Below, piece by piece: positions 33,534 to 42,830 of a DNA stretch of 64,000 nucleotides (positions within the stretch are counted from its first letter, which is position 1; every line of letters begins with the position of its first letter). Source of the stretch: Nonlabens sp. Hel1_33_55 (GTDB taxonomy: Bacteria; Bacteroidota; Bacteroidia; Flavobacteriales; Flavobacteriaceae). The DNA is taken from contig NZ_LT627735.1 of the NCBI RefSeq assembly GCF_900101765.1, forward strand, positions 1,776,001 to 1,840,000, in the 5' to 3' direction. The position numbers and the translations under genes are program-made. The notes below the pieces were generated by a model. That model did not search any database. It saw only the letters and a program-made list of their open reading frames with translations, and was not told the DNA's origin.

Positions 33534-35801
33534 CTAAGCTGCGTTCTCTTCTTTGATCAAGTTAAGAGCACTTCCCTTACGGTACCATTTGATTTGTGCA
33601 TGGTTGTAAGTATGATTTACTTTAAAGGTATCTTTGGATCCATCTTTATGAACTACCTCAACTGTCAACGGTTTATCAGGTGCGAAATCCTTAAGGTCAA
33701 TGAAGTTGAAAGTATCATCTTCCTGAATTAAATCATAATCTGATTCATTCTGGAAAGTTACACCTAACATTCCTTGCTTTTTAAGGTTGGTTTCATGGAT
33801 ACGTGCAAAAGACTTAACGATTACCACATAAACACCCAAATGTCTAGGCTCCATGGCTGCATGCTCTCTAGAAGAACCTTCACCATAGTTATGATCACCT
33901 ACAACTACTGTTGGAATTCCTTTTGCCTTGTAAGCGCGCTGTGTTTTAGGCACTGCGTCATACTCACCATCAATCTGGCTCTTGACTAAGTTCGTTTGCT
34001 TGTTATAAGCATTAACAGCACCAATCAAACAGTTGTTAGAAATATTATCCAAGTGACCACGATACTTCAACCATGGACCAGCCATAGAAATATGATCTGT
34101 AGTACACTTACCAAATGCTTTAATCAACAGTTTAGCACCCATGAGATTTTCTCCATCCCATGGCTCAAATGGAGTAAGCAGTTGTAAACGGTCACTATCT
34201 TCTGCAACAGTTACAGTTACATTGCTTCCATCTTTTACGGGAGCTTCATAACCTGCATCTTCAACTTCAAAACCTTTAGGTGGTAATTCAATACCTGATG
34301 GCTCTTCTAGCATCACCTCTTCACCATCTTCATTGATTAACTTGTCTGTCATAGGGTTGAAATCCAACCTACCAGAGATTGCAATAGCAGCAACCATTTC
34401 TGGTGAACCTACAAATGCGTGGGTATTTGGATTCCCATCAGCGCGTTTTGAGAAGTTACGGTTGAAGGAGTGAACAATTGTATTCTTCTCATCACCTTTC
34501 ATATCACTACGATCCCATTGACCTATACATGGTCCACAGGCGTTTGTAAATATAGTAGCGTCAAGATCTTCAAAAACTTTTAAAATACCATCACGCTCTG
34601 CGGTGAAACGTATCTGTTCTGATCCTGGATTAATACCGAAATCAGATTTCGGTTTGATTTTTTTCTTTACGGCCTGTTCTGCTATGGAGGCTGCTCTTGT
34701 CAAATCTTCATAGGATGAATTGGTACAAGAACCTATAAGTCCCCAATCTACTTTTAATGGCCAGCCATTCTTTTCAGCTTTTTCACCCAATTGACCTACC
34801 GGTGTGGCAAGATCTGGAGTAAATGGACCATTTAAATGTGGAACCAATTCATCAAGATTGATCTCGATCACTTGGTCAAAGTATTGCTCTGGATTAGCGT
34901 AAACCTCATCATCTGCAGTAAGATATTCAGCTACTTTATCTGCAGCGTCTGCGATATCTGATCGGTCTGTAGCACGCAAGTAACGAGACATGGACTCATC
35001 ATACCCAAAGGTTGATGTTGTCGCTCCTATCTCCGCACCCATGTTACAAATGGTTCCTTTACCAGTACAGGAAAGATTTTTTGCACCTTCACCGAAGTAT
35101 TCTACAATAGCTCCAGTTCCACCTTTTACAGTTAGGATTCCTGCTACTTTAAGAATAACATCCTTAGCACTAGTCCAACCATTTATTTTTCCGGTTAGCT
35201 TGACACCTATCAGTTTCGGAAATTTCAATTCCCAAGGCATTCCTGCCATAACATCAACTGCATCTGCACCACCAACTCCTACAGCAACCATTCCCAATCC
35301 ACCAGCATTTACTGTGTGTGAATCAGTTCCTATCATCATTCCTCCTGGGAACGCATAGTTTTCAAGAACTACTTGGTGAATAATACCAGCACCTGGCTTC
35401 CAGAATCCTATTCCATATTTATTGGAAACAGAACCTAAAAATTTAAATACCTCACTACTCACATCATTTGCACGGGCAAGATCCTTAGTAGCACCTTGCT
35501 TTGCCTGGATCAAGTGATCACAATGCACCGTTGTAGGTACGGCAACTTTATCCTTTCCAGCTTGCATGAACTGCAACAACGCCATCTGGGCAGTTGCATC
35601 CTGACATGCAATACGATCTGGAGCAAAATCAACATAATCCTTACCTCTTGTAAAAGGTTTGTCTGTAGTTTCATCCCACAAGTGTGAATAAAGGATTTTT
35701 TCTGAAAGTGTCAATGGTTTACCTACCAGTTCACGAGCTTTATCCACTCGTCCAGGCATGGTTTCATACACTTTTCTGATCATGTCAATATCAAAGGCCA
35801 T
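33534..35801 (-). CDS. Aconitate hydratase
   Basis: A 755-residue aconitase of the mitochondrial-like type common in Bacteroidetes. The N-terminal part carries VPTTVHCDHLIQA and GGMMIGTDSHTVNAGGLGM. The iron-sulfur ligands lie in GLIGSCTNSSYED and TNACGPCIGQW, and the swivel domain contains VVGDHNYGEGSSREHAAMEP. It isomerises citrate to isocitrate in the TCA cycle. The gene stands alone, with a terminator downstream. A 14-bp palindrome lies about 80 bp upstream. Confidence 0.96.
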   Translation of the reverse strand: MAFDIDMIRKVYETMPGRVDKARELVGKPLTLSEKILYSHLWDETTDKPFTRGKDYVDFAPDRIACQDATAQMALLQFMQAGKDKVAVPTTVHCDHLIQAKQGATKDLARANDVSSEVFKFLGSVSNKYGIGFWKPGAGIIHQVVLENYAFPGGMMIGTDSHTVNAGGLGMVAVGVGGADAVDVMAGMPWELKFPKLIGVKLTGKINGWTSAKDVILKVAGILTVKGGTGAIVEYFGEGAKNLSCTGKGTICNMGAEIGATTSTFGYDESMSRYLRATDRSDIADAADKVAEYLTADDEVYANPEQYFDQVIEINLDELVPHLNGPFTPDLATPVGQLGEKAEKNGWPLKVDWGLIGSCTNSSYEDLTRAASIAEQAVKKKIKPKSDFGINPGSEQIRFTAERDGILKVFEDLDATIFTNACGPCIGQWDRSDMKGDEKNTIVHSFNRNFSKRADGNPNTHAFVGSPEMVAAIAISGRLDFNPMTDKLINEDGEEVMLEEPSGIELPPKGFEVEDAGYEAPVKDGSNVTVTVAEDSDRLQLLTPFEPWDGENLMGAKLLIKAFGKCTTDHISMAGPWLKYRGHLDNISNNCLIGAVNAYNKQTNLVKSQIDGEYDAVPKTQRAYKAKGIPTVVVGDHNYGEGSSREHAAMEPRHLGVYVVIVKSFARIHETNLKKQGMLGVTFQNESDYDLIQEDDTFNFIDLKDFAPDKPLTVEVVHKDGSKDTFKVNHTYNHAQIKWYRKGSALNLIKEENAA

Positions 35802-35880
35802 ATATATGTTTATTTATTAAAATCTTATTGTAGCGAATTTACGAAAATCTACTGCTTTTTTAAAACATTGCGGGAAACAA

Positions 35881-35894
35881 AGATCTATAGATCT
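35881..35894. promoter_or_regulatory. 14-bp palindrome upstream of aconitase
   Basis: AGATCTATAGATCT is a perfect palindrome about 80 bp upstream of the aconitase ATG. It is unrelated to the repeated element, and I know of no binder. Confidence 0.25.
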
Positions 35895-36001
35895 AACAGC
35901 TTCTAATCCTTTGTTTTTAGCATTAATTATTACATTAATCGCAATAAATAATCTGGGTTTTGAGCGAATTCTCAATAATCAAAAAGGATGGTAAGTTGTT
36001 C

Positions 36002-36015
36002 GCTTTCGCGAAAGC
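36002..36015. repeat. Palindrome copy 10 (intergenic)
   Basis: Core GCTTTCGCGAAAGC, 26 bp beyond the stop of the small membrane protein gene, at the end of the foldase operon. Confidence 0.92.
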
Positions 36016-36040
36016 AGGATACCAATTCATTTTCAACTTC

Positions 36041-36217
36041 TTAACGGCTTTTTAGCCAAATTCTAACAGCTAAAACGATTGCTATCGCATCAATAATATA
36101 GCCTAAATAGAATAGCGAGTATGATAATCCCATGTTAACTTCTCTCAAGGGAGCGCTTATCGCCACTGATAAGCCACCTAAAAAAAGTAATAAAAGTGGC
36201 AACGTATAGGAAGACAT
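36041..36217 (-). CDS. Small 58-residue membrane protein
   Basis: A short open frame of 58 codons: it starts MSSYTLPLLLLFLGGLSVAI, has a second hydrophobic segment (LSYSLFYLGYIIDAIAIVLA) and ends VRIWLKSR. Two TM helices with a short loop and a basic C-terminal tail are predicted by eye. The ATG is two bases after the MoxR stop, so it is almost certainly on the same transcript. I do not recognise the family. The frame is supported by its tight operon placement and its membrane-protein composition. Confidence 0.65.
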   Translation of the reverse strand: MSSYTLPLLLLFLGGLSVAISAPLREVNMGLSYSLFYLGYIIDAIAIVLAVRIWLKSR

Positions 36218-36219
36218 TT

Positions 36220-37173
36220 TTATAAAATCTGTGAAATCAGACTATCCTCAGTGTGACCTTCTGCTTCTGCTTTGTAGTTTTTGATAATACGGTGTCTCAA
36301 AATACCGGTTGCAACTGCCTTTACATCCTCAATATCAGGACTGTATTTTCCGTGAACGGCCGCATGTGTTTTTGCAGCCAGTATAAGATTTTGAGAGGCT
36401 CGTGGACCAGCGCCCCAATCTAAGTACTGTTTGATTATTTCAGGAGCGGTATCTGATTTAGGTCTGGTTTTTCCAACCAATTTTACGGCATACTCAATGA
36501 CGTTATCTGCCACAGGAATACGTCTTACCAACTGCTGAATATCAACAATTTCCTGCGCGTTAAACAACGGATTAATTACCGGCTTGTGATCTGATGTTGT
36601 CGATTTGACGACCATCACTTCTTCCTCATACGTAGGATATTCAAGGTTGATCGCAAACATAAAACGATCCAGTTGAGCTTCAGGCAATGGGTATGTTCCT
36701 TCTTGTTCAATGGGATTTTGAGTAGCTAATACGAAATAAGGATTTGCAAGATCATAACCATGCCCTGCGACGGTCACTGACCTTTCCTGCATGGCTTCCA
36801 AAAGAGCAGCCTGTGTTTTAGGTGGAGTACGGTTGATCTCATCTGCCAGAACGATATTAGAAAATACGGGACCTTTAATGAACTTAAAATTACGGCTCTC
36901 ATCAAGGATCTCACTTCCCAAAATATCAGAAGGCATCAAATCTGGTGTAAATTGAATACGCTTGAATTCCAATCCCAAAGCTTTGGAAATCGTATTTACC
37001 ATCAAGGTTTTAGCAAGTCCTGGAACGCCAATTAAAAGAGCGTGACCACCAGAAAAAATACTTATTAGAATTTGATCTACCACATGATCCTGACCTATAA
37101 TGATCTTAGAAATTTCTTTCTTTAATTCTTTGTGTCTTACTACAAGTTGATCAATCGCGGTAACGTCTGACAT
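36220..37173 (-). CDS. MoxR-family AAA ATPase
   Basis: A 317-residue AAA+ protein of the MoxR group with Walker A GVPGLAKTLM, Walker B VLADEINRTPPKTQAALLEAMQE, sensor 1 FVLATQNPIEQEGTYPLPEAQLDRF and a C-terminal lid. MoxR ATPases act as chaperones that assemble or activate partner complexes, usually with VWA-domain proteins. No VWA gene is next to it here. Instead it follows three periplasmic foldase genes and precedes a tiny membrane protein. Confidence 0.92.
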   Translation of the reverse strand: MSDVTAIDQLVVRHKELKKEISKIIIGQDHVVDQILISIFSGGHALLIGVPGLAKTLMVNTISKALGLEFKRIQFTPDLMPSDILGSEILDESRNFKFIKGPVFSNIVLADEINRTPPKTQAALLEAMQERSVTVAGHGYDLANPYFVLATQNPIEQEGTYPLPEAQLDRFMFAINLEYPTYEEEVMVVKSTTSDHKPVINPLFNAQEIVDIQQLVRRIPVADNVIEYAVKLVGKTRPKSDTAPEIIKQYLDWGAGPRASQNLILAAKTHAAVHGKYSPDIEDVKAVATGILRHRIIKNYKAEAEGHTEDSLISQIL

Positions 37174-37192
37174 ATTCTATAATGGGTATTTT

Positions 37193-38680
37193 CTATTTAT
37201 TCCACTCAATTAGCAGCTCGCAATCATCAAAATCATCACCTATCTTAATGTAGGTATCCTTGATTTTGTCCTCACGCCACTTCTCAATTTTTTTCACTTG
37301 CTTATCTCTCAAAGCAAGATCCTTGATCTTACCGTAATCTGAAGAATAATCTGCCTCATGGTCTTTTACTTTTCTTATCAAATTCACGATAGTGAAAGAG
37401 GTAGATCCCGTACCACGTGGGTCCTTTTCCTCAATGATACCACTTACATCACCTTCTTGCAAAAACTGTACGGAAGAAACGATGCTTGAAGAAATATAAC
37501 GTGGAGCGATCTTAGCAAGATCCAACAAGTTTTCACCAGTTACAGGATTTACGAACTGCCCACCTTTTTCTGCGGTTTCTTTTTCGTCACTTATGGCTCT
37601 TGCAGCATCTGCAAAGGTTGTATCACCTTGGACAATCATATCACGCATGGCGTCCAGCTTTGCTTTAGCCTTTGCTTCTTGTGATCTACTTATATATGGA
37701 TACAACAATATGTGACGCACATCTCTAATCTGACCTCGTACCTTTTCTACATAAAGGATATGCCAACCAAATGACGTTTCAAAAGGTTCACTTATCTCAC
37801 CTTCATTGAGAGAGAATGCAGCTTCTTTAAATTCTTTAGCATAAGGATCTGAACGGCGCATGGATAAAACACCACCTTGACGTTCTGTACCTATATCTTC
37901 AGAATACAGAGTTGCCTTAGCGGCAAAATTTGCTCCGTTATTTAGTACGTCGTTACGATACTCATTGAGCTTTTCAATCGTTTCTTGAATCGACTCTTCG
38001 CTAGGTTTTGAATTGACTACAATACGCGCAATTTCAACCTCAGAGTTGATAAATGGTCGTTTGTCTTCTGGAATGGAATAGAAAAACTGTCGTACTTCTT
38101 CTGGAGTGATTTGCACATCTTCAGTAAGACGCTCCTGCATGCGGCTTGCGAGCAATTGATCGCGGTTGATCACATTGAGCTCATCGCGCAATTGCTGTAT
38201 ATTATCTTTTCTGTAGTAGGCGGCTAGTTCTTCATCGCTGGCATTGTTCAGCCTGCTTTTGAAGTACTCGATACGCTGACTGGTCTGTGACTCAATCTCT
38301 GCATCAGAAACTGTAATACTGTCTTGAATGGCATGGTGTGCGTATAGCTTAGAGCCTAATAAGGACTCCATAATATCACACTTAGTCAAGTCACCCATTT
38401 GGTTTTCTCTCTTGAGCGCCATGATCTCCTGCTCAATATCAGAATCCAACACGACATAGTCACCTATAACGCCAGAAACTCCATCGATCTTACGACGTAT
38501 CTTGGTAGGCTTCACGGTGTCGTTCAATGCGGCCAGCACTTCCTGTTTAATGGCCTCATCCTTTTGAACGTCAGGTGTTGTTGTGGTTTGTGCTGATCCC
38601 GCTTTCGCGAAAGCGAACACCAACAAAACACTGATCCAACTACGGATTAATCTTGAGTCTATTGCTTTGAATTGCATCAT
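37193..38680 (-). CDS. SurA-like periplasmic peptidyl-prolyl isomerase
   Basis: A 495-residue exported PpiC-type foldase. It has a signal peptide around SVLLVFAFAKAGSAQ, a SurA N-terminal chaperone-like region (residues about 45-190), a parvulin domain (EVEIARIVVNSKPSEESIQE, GGVLSMRRSDPYAKEFKEAA) and a second degenerate one (RDVRHILLYPYISRSQEAKA). SurA-type proteins escort outer-membrane proteins. The gene start overlaps the upstream foldase gene by 41 bp. A palindrome copy encodes A-F-A-K-A within the signal peptide itself. Confidence 0.9.
   Translation of the reverse strand: MMQFKAIDSRLIRSWISVLLVFAFAKAGSAQTTTTPDVQKDEAIKQEVLAALNDTVKPTKIRRKIDGVSGVIGDYVVLDSDIEQEIMALKRENQMGDLTKCDIMESLLGSKLYAHHAIQDSITVSDAEIESQTSQRIEYFKSRLNNASDEELAAYYRKDNIQQLRDELNVINRDQLLASRMQERLTEDVQITPEEVRQFFYSIPEDKRPFINSEVEIARIVVNSKPSEESIQETIEKLNEYRNDVLNNGANFAAKATLYSEDIGTERQGGVLSMRRSDPYAKEFKEAAFSLNEGEISEPFETSFGWHILYVEKVRGQIRDVRHILLYPYISRSQEAKAKAKLDAMRDMIVQGDTTFADAARAISDEKETAEKGGQFVNPVTGENLLDLAKIAPRYISSSIVSSVQFLQEGDVSGIIEEKDPRGTGSTSFTIVNLIRKVKDHEADYSSDYGKIKDLALRDKQVKKIEKWREDKIKDTYIKIGDDFDDCELLIEWNK
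38600..38615. repeat. Palindrome copy 11 (inside a signal-peptide codon run)
   Basis: CGCTTTCGCGAAAGCG read on the minus strand as A-F-A-K-A within the export signal of the SurA-like foldase, putting a Lys beside the hydrophobic core. Confidence 0.95.
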
Positions 38681-39488
38681 CTAATAATTCCTTTTCTATT
38701 TTTTTAATATAAGCCAACTTGCGCTGGTTGCGTAAAATCTGTTTGATGGTTGGGTTGACATAGGTAAGAGGCGCTTGCTCGCCACGGCGCAAGACATCCT
38801 TAATATGCAGCAAATATACGCCAAGACTATCTTCCAGTTTCCACGAGCGACCTGGAATTAGATATTGACCTTCATTCAACGCAGTAACTGGCGTCAACCG
38901 TTCCAAAAGGGTACTTTTCTTAACCCAAATGCTATCATTGAATGAATAATTGCGGAATCCCAGCGCCATATCCTCTAATTCTTTCAAACTCTCGCGGCTC
39001 CCATCCTGAAATAATCTATTCACCTTGTCCATTTCTGAATAGGTTTGATCTACCAAAAGGTATTTGAATTTGATCAGATCTTCATTGAGGATAAACTCTT
39101 CGCGATGCTGCTGGAAATAATCACGTGTTTCAGAATTGGGAATCGTGGTGTCAAGATTTTGCTTGATGATTTCCTGTAAATATGCCTGGCTGTATAATTC
39201 TGTTTTATATCGCGATATTAGTAGGTCTAAATTATCCTGCTTATCCTGACTAATGTTTTGCAAGGCATTTTTCATCAACATCTGGTCTGTCGTCCAATCG
39301 TCAATGTATTTTTGAACCATTAAAGCAGAATCGTTTACTGTATAATCTGCAGGTAAAATGTTCTGTATTTCTGATCTCAATAAATAAGCGTCGCCTATTC
39401 GTGCAACGGCATCAACCTCTTGTTCCTGTTCAAAATAAGAACAGGAAATAATGAAACATGATAATAATGCTACTAGATATTTATGCAC
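38640..39488 (-). CDS. Periplasmic foldase lipoprotein, middle gene of the PpiC operon
   Basis: A 282-residue lipoprotein (MHKYLVALLSCFIISCSYFE, Cys at residue 16). It resembles the helical chaperone part of SurA/PrsA proteins, with EVDAVARIGDAYLLRSEIQNI near the start. The C-terminal region lacks a clear parvulin active-site block, so catalysis is doubtful. It overlaps the genes on both sides, upstream by 8 bp and downstream by 41 bp. The context suggests chaperoning of outer-membrane or secreted proteins. Confidence 0.78.
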   Translation of the reverse strand: MHKYLVALLSCFIISCSYFEQEQEVDAVARIGDAYLLRSEIQNILPADYTVNDSALMVQKYIDDWTTDQMLMKNALQNISQDKQDNLDLLISRYKTELYSQAYLQEIIKQNLDTTIPNSETRDYFQQHREEFILNEDLIKFKYLLVDQTYSEMDKVNRLFQDGSRESLKELEDMALGFRNYSFNDSIWVKKSTLLERLTPVTALNEGQYLIPGRSWKLEDSLGVYLLHIKDVLRRGEQAPLTYVNPTIKQILRNQRKLAYIKKIEKELLDDAIQSNRLKINP

Positions 39489-41463
39489 GCGTTTTCTCTT
39501 CTATTTCCTTTTTTACTTTATCAAGAACCTTATCATTCACATTAATGTTACGTCCTTCTCTTAAGGTCTCCATCCATTCCTTCTCCAGTTGCTGCTGATA
39601 ATCATTGATTACTGAGCCTCTAGCTTCTTCAAAGGTTTTTGCAGTAGGTTCTAAAACGTCCTTGACATTGACTACCTTATAAAAACCACTCTCTCCTTTT
39701 TCATAAACTTTAGAGACGCCTTTTTTCACTTCAAAGCCTTTAGGCAATCGTGAATATTCTTCTTCAACAATACCGCTGGAAATCATCACTTTTGTATTTC
39801 CCTGCTCATTTAGTTGCTCTTTAATTTTATCTACTGCTGTTTTAGCTTCCAGCAATTGCTTGACTTTTTGAGCGGTTTCTTCCGTAGTATTTTGAGTTAG
39901 ATCGATATCAATTCTACGTTTCCATTGATACTTATCCTTGTTCTTTTCATAATAGGCCTGTTGACCTAGTGAATCTGTTTTGGCTGCTTCCCATATTTTG
40001 TTCTCCATCAGTTCAAACAACAACAAGCCTTCCTTGTATTCTCTATAGATAAATGCAAAATCTTCATTGTCACGTTCCAGATTTTCATCGTAATAATCAA
40101 TCACAGATTCATCTGCAAAATCTTTAAAATACACATTGAGCTTTTCTTCCAGACTGCCGAATTTTCTATAATCCTTGACTTGCTTCTCTTCTATAAAAGA
40201 ATAGAATTCCTTCTCTCCATAGGTTTTGTCCTCAATACTAAACAACGGTATTGATTTACTCATCACCATTTCGTTTTTCCAATTGCCACTCATTAAAGAG
40301 TCCGTTACTGCAGGGAATCTCTTTTCATAAGAAGCAATTTTCGGTAGTTTGACGTTGTATTTATCAAATAGTTTATTTGTAAATGATTCCGTTATTTTTC
40401 TGGATCTAGCGGACTTTTTGATCTGATCTCTCAATCCAGTTTCTGCTTCTTCAAAAGTTGATATTGGATATTTCTTCAACAACTTAATAATGTGCCACCC
40501 GAACTTTGTTTTCACAGGTTCTGAATAACTTCCTATTTCAGTTAAATTAAAAGCGGCTTCTTCAAAGTCTGGAGCATTCAATCCACCAGTCCCAAATCTG
40601 GGTAGTTTACCACCATTCTTTGCAGTATTGATATCTTCAGAGAACTCAACAGCCATGGATTCAAAATCCTTACCAGATTCCAATTGTGAATAAATCTCGT
40701 CAATGCGTTGTTTAGCATTGATGGTGCTATCCTGACGCTGATCATATGTCATGATGTGAGCTGCCTCAACATCTTCTGGAGTTTTTCTTCTATCATTTAC
40801 CTTCAATATGTGATAGCCAAAATCAGTTCTAAAAACATCAGAAACCTCACCAGTTTCCGTTTCATAGGCAGCAGTTTCAAATTCAAAGACCATTTTAAAT
40901 GGACCGAACCAGCCCAACTCGCCATTGGTTTTGGCGCTTGGACCTTCACTTTGATTGCGCGCAACGGCTGCAAAGTCTTCACCGTTTTCAATGCGCGATT
41001 TAAGTTCCTTAATTCTGTTATAGGCAACTAGAGTATCTGCTGGTACTGCACTACGATCAATTTTGATCAAAATGTGGCTTGCATTCACCTCTGTATTCAT
41101 GCGCTCATAAGCCTCCTTTACTAGCGCTTCTGTAACCTCATTATCTGTTAGATAGGATTCGGCTAGACCATCGCGATAGGATTTCAATTCTGTTTGATAG
41201 GACTCTTTATTTTGAAGTCCCATTTCATGAGCTTGCAATAGCTTGAGTCTGTAATCAATATATAATTGGAGGTAGTTATCTAGATCTTTTTGCGATTCAT
41301 CCTGGACGATATCCAGATTCTTGAGATAAACCCTCATAAAAGTACCCGCATCGTATTGATTACCGTCAATCGTTAGCAACGTTTGGTTGCTCAACTGTTG
41401 ACCGCTGCAAAAAACTGATAAGCAAGCAGTTATTAAAAATAAAAAAACTTTAAGTCGATTCAT
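39481..41463 (-). CDS. Large PpiC-type peptidyl-prolyl isomerase
   Basis: An exported protein of about 660 residues (signal FLFLITACLSVFCSGQ). An N-terminal helical region is followed by two parvulin-like domains: VNASHILIKIDRSAVPADTL with GELGWFGPFKMVFEFETAA, and a second around HIMTYDQRQDS, GGKLPRFGTGGLNAPDFEEAAF. A long C-terminal region of unclear function ends in KEIEEKTRA. Two alternative start Met codons (41469 and 41463) are adjacent; the second gives a better signal peptide. A strong promoter lies upstream at 41487-41517. It is the first gene of the foldase-MoxR operon. Confidence 0.9.
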   Translation of the reverse strand: MNRLKVFLFLITACLSVFCSGQQLSNQTLLTIDGNQYDAGTFMRVYLKNLDIVQDESQKDLDNYLQLYIDYRLKLLQAHEMGLQNKESYQTELKSYRDGLAESYLTDNEVTEALVKEAYERMNTEVNASHILIKIDRSAVPADTLVAYNRIKELKSRIENGEDFAAVARNQSEGPSAKTNGELGWFGPFKMVFEFETAAYETETGEVSDVFRTDFGYHILKVNDRRKTPEDVEAAHIMTYDQRQDSTINAKQRIDEIYSQLESGKDFESMAVEFSEDINTAKNGGKLPRFGTGGLNAPDFEEAAFNLTEIGSYSEPVKTKFGWHIIKLLKKYPISTFEEAETGLRDQIKKSARSRKITESFTNKLFDKYNVKLPKIASYEKRFPAVTDSLMSGNWKNEMVMSKSIPLFSIEDKTYGEKEFYSFIEEKQVKDYRKFGSLEEKLNVYFKDFADESVIDYYDENLERDNEDFAFIYREYKEGLLLFELMENKIWEAAKTDSLGQQAYYEKNKDKYQWKRRIDIDLTQNTTEETAQKVKQLLEAKTAVDKIKEQLNEQGNTKVMISSGIVEEEYSRLPKGFEVKKGVSKVYEKGESGFYKVVNVKDVLEPTAKTFEEARGSVINDYQQQLEKEWMETLREGRNINVNDKVLDKVKKEIEEKTRA

Positions 41464-41486
41464 GATCATGTTTTAATCAAAGTGTT

Positions 41487-41517
41487 CAAAAATAGGTAAA
41501 TCACCTAGGTGAACAAA
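41487..41517 (-). promoter_or_regulatory. Promoter of the foldase-MoxR operon
   Basis: On the minus strand TTTG (41517-41514), exactly 19 bp, then TATTTTTG (41494-41487): a full match to TTTG-N19-TAnnTTTG. The spacer carries the 12-bp palindrome TCACCTAGGTGA (41501-41512), an operator candidate. The leader to the ATG is about 15-20 bases. Confidence 0.72.
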
Positions 41518-41585
41518 ACGCTACTAATGACACCTTATTATGCGATTCTTGTTAAGTCCTGACTCCATTCTCGTACTTACTATCT

Positions 41586-42059
41586 ATGCAAAACGAGTAC
41601 CGCATCACGATCGATCAACCTATAGAAAAACTTATGGCGTTATTTCTGGACCAGGATAATTTTAAACACTGGCAAAAAGGCTTGATGGGATTTGAGAATC
41701 TTACTTCAGAAATTGGTCAAAAAGGCAGCAAACGCAAGTTAAAAATCAAGACACTGGTAGGAATCGTATCGATGACAGAAGAAATTACCGAAGTCCATTT
41801 ACCACACCACTGGAAAGCTACCTATCGTACAAAGGGAGTCGTGAATTATCAAAGTAACCGCTTTCGCGAAAGCGAGATCAATACAAATACGGGAACGCAA
41901 AAACAGACCATTTGGGAAGCTACCAGCATTTTTAAATTTACTGGGATGATGCGGTTGGTAGCTGCGGCTAAACCTGAGCTGTTTGAAAGGCAGACACAAC
42001 AATTCATGGATGATTTCAAGAGTTTTGCAGAAGACGGCACATCAGTCAATGGCAAATAA
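41586..42059 (+). CDS. SRPBCC (START-like) family protein
   Basis: A 157-residue protein with the helix-grip pattern of the SRPBCC superfamily: an N-terminal strand MQNEYRITIDQPIEKLMALF, a KHWQKGLMGFENL stretch and strands through KATYRTKGVVNYQSNRF and TIWEATSIFKFTGMMRLV. Such proteins bind hydrophobic ligands; nothing indicates which one. It lies divergent from the foldase operon. A palindrome copy encodes R-F-R-E-S near residues 92-96, in a likely turn before a variable loop. Confidence 0.75.
   Translation: MQNEYRITIDQPIEKLMALFLDQDNFKHWQKGLMGFENLTSEIGQKGSKRKLKIKTLVGIVSMTEEITEVHLPHHWKATYRTKGVVNYQSNRFRESEINTNTGTQKQTIWEATSIFKFTGMMRLVAAAKPELFERQTQQFMDDFKSFAEDGTSVNGK
41859..41874. repeat. Palindrome copy 12 (inside SRPBCC gene)
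   Basis: CGCTTTCGCGAAAGCG read as R-F-R-E-S, in a probable turn of the small START-like protein. Confidence 0.95.
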
Positions 42060-42084
42060 AAAAGCGAGCGTGACGCTCGCTTTT
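42060..42084. terminator. Bidirectional terminator
   Basis: Stem AAAAGCGAGCG/CGCTCGCTTTT with loop TGA, starting directly after the SRPBCC stop and serving the convergent SDR-like gene. Confidence 0.88.
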
Positions 42085-42104
42085 AAATTCTATAAAGATT
42101 TCTT

Positions 42105-42740
42105 TTATGACTCCGACTTCTTATCTAAGGCCTCACCTATCAAAGTATCACCTTGTAGAATCTCAAATGTGGAATGATTAGCCACATCGTCATGCAATAC
42201 TCTTGTGAGAACTTGAGCAACATCTGCTCTTGAGATTTCTCCTTTTTGGCTCAACTTATCAGTCAAGACGATATGATCTGTTGCTTTATTATTATTCAAA
42301 GTTCCAGGTCTCACTATCGTAAAATTGAGGTTTGACTTTTTCAAGTGCTCATCTGCATTATGTTTTGCCTTCAAATAGTCCTGTAAATCATCAGCTTTTT
42401 CAGGTGCATCTGCTCCACGACTGCTTAGCATCACAAATTTCTTGATATCATTTTTAGAACTCGCATCGATAAGTTTCTTGGCACCTTCTTGATCGACTTC
42501 TACTACTTTCTTTCCACCAGATCCAGCGGCAAAAATCACTTTATCCATTCCTTTAACCGCACCTGAGACATCTCCTTCAAGATCACCCATAACGGTTTTT
42601 ATATTTTTGTTCTCAAATTGGCTCTTCTGATCCTCTTTACGAACCATCGCGATAGGCTCAAAGTATTGAGATTGATTCAAAAGTTCAACGATTATATTTC
42701 CTGTGGTGCCTGTTGCACCTGCTACTAGTATTTTTTCCAT
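42105..42740 (-). CDS. NAD(P)-binding atypical SDR protein (NmrA/YwnB-like)
   Basis: A 211-residue Rossmann-fold protein starting MEKILVAGATGTTGNIIVEL (GxxGxxG nucleotide-binding motif) with VIFAAGSGGKKVVEVDQEGA, FVMLSSRGADAP and FTIVRPGTL. This is the atypical SDR_a5 pattern. It lacks a clear catalytic Tyr-x3-Lys, so it may bind NADPH as a sensor or reduce flavin-like substrates; the role is unknown. Confidence 0.82.
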   Translation of the reverse strand: MEKILVAGATGTTGNIIVELLNQSQYFEPIAMVRKEDQKSQFENKNIKTVMGDLEGDVSGAVKGMDKVIFAAGSGGKKVVEVDQEGAKKLIDASSKNDIKKFVMLSSRGADAPEKADDLQDYLKAKHNADEHLKKSNLNFTIVRPGTLNNNKATDHIVLTDKLSQKGEISRADVAQVLTRVLHDDVANHSTFEILQGDTLIGEALDKKSES

Positions 42741-42830
42741 GGATACAAGTTAACAGAGCCTTCTTTTAAGATTGTGAATACTATGTTGTTTAACGGCATT
42801 TTAATAGCGGTTGTTTCTTACTTTTAAGGT

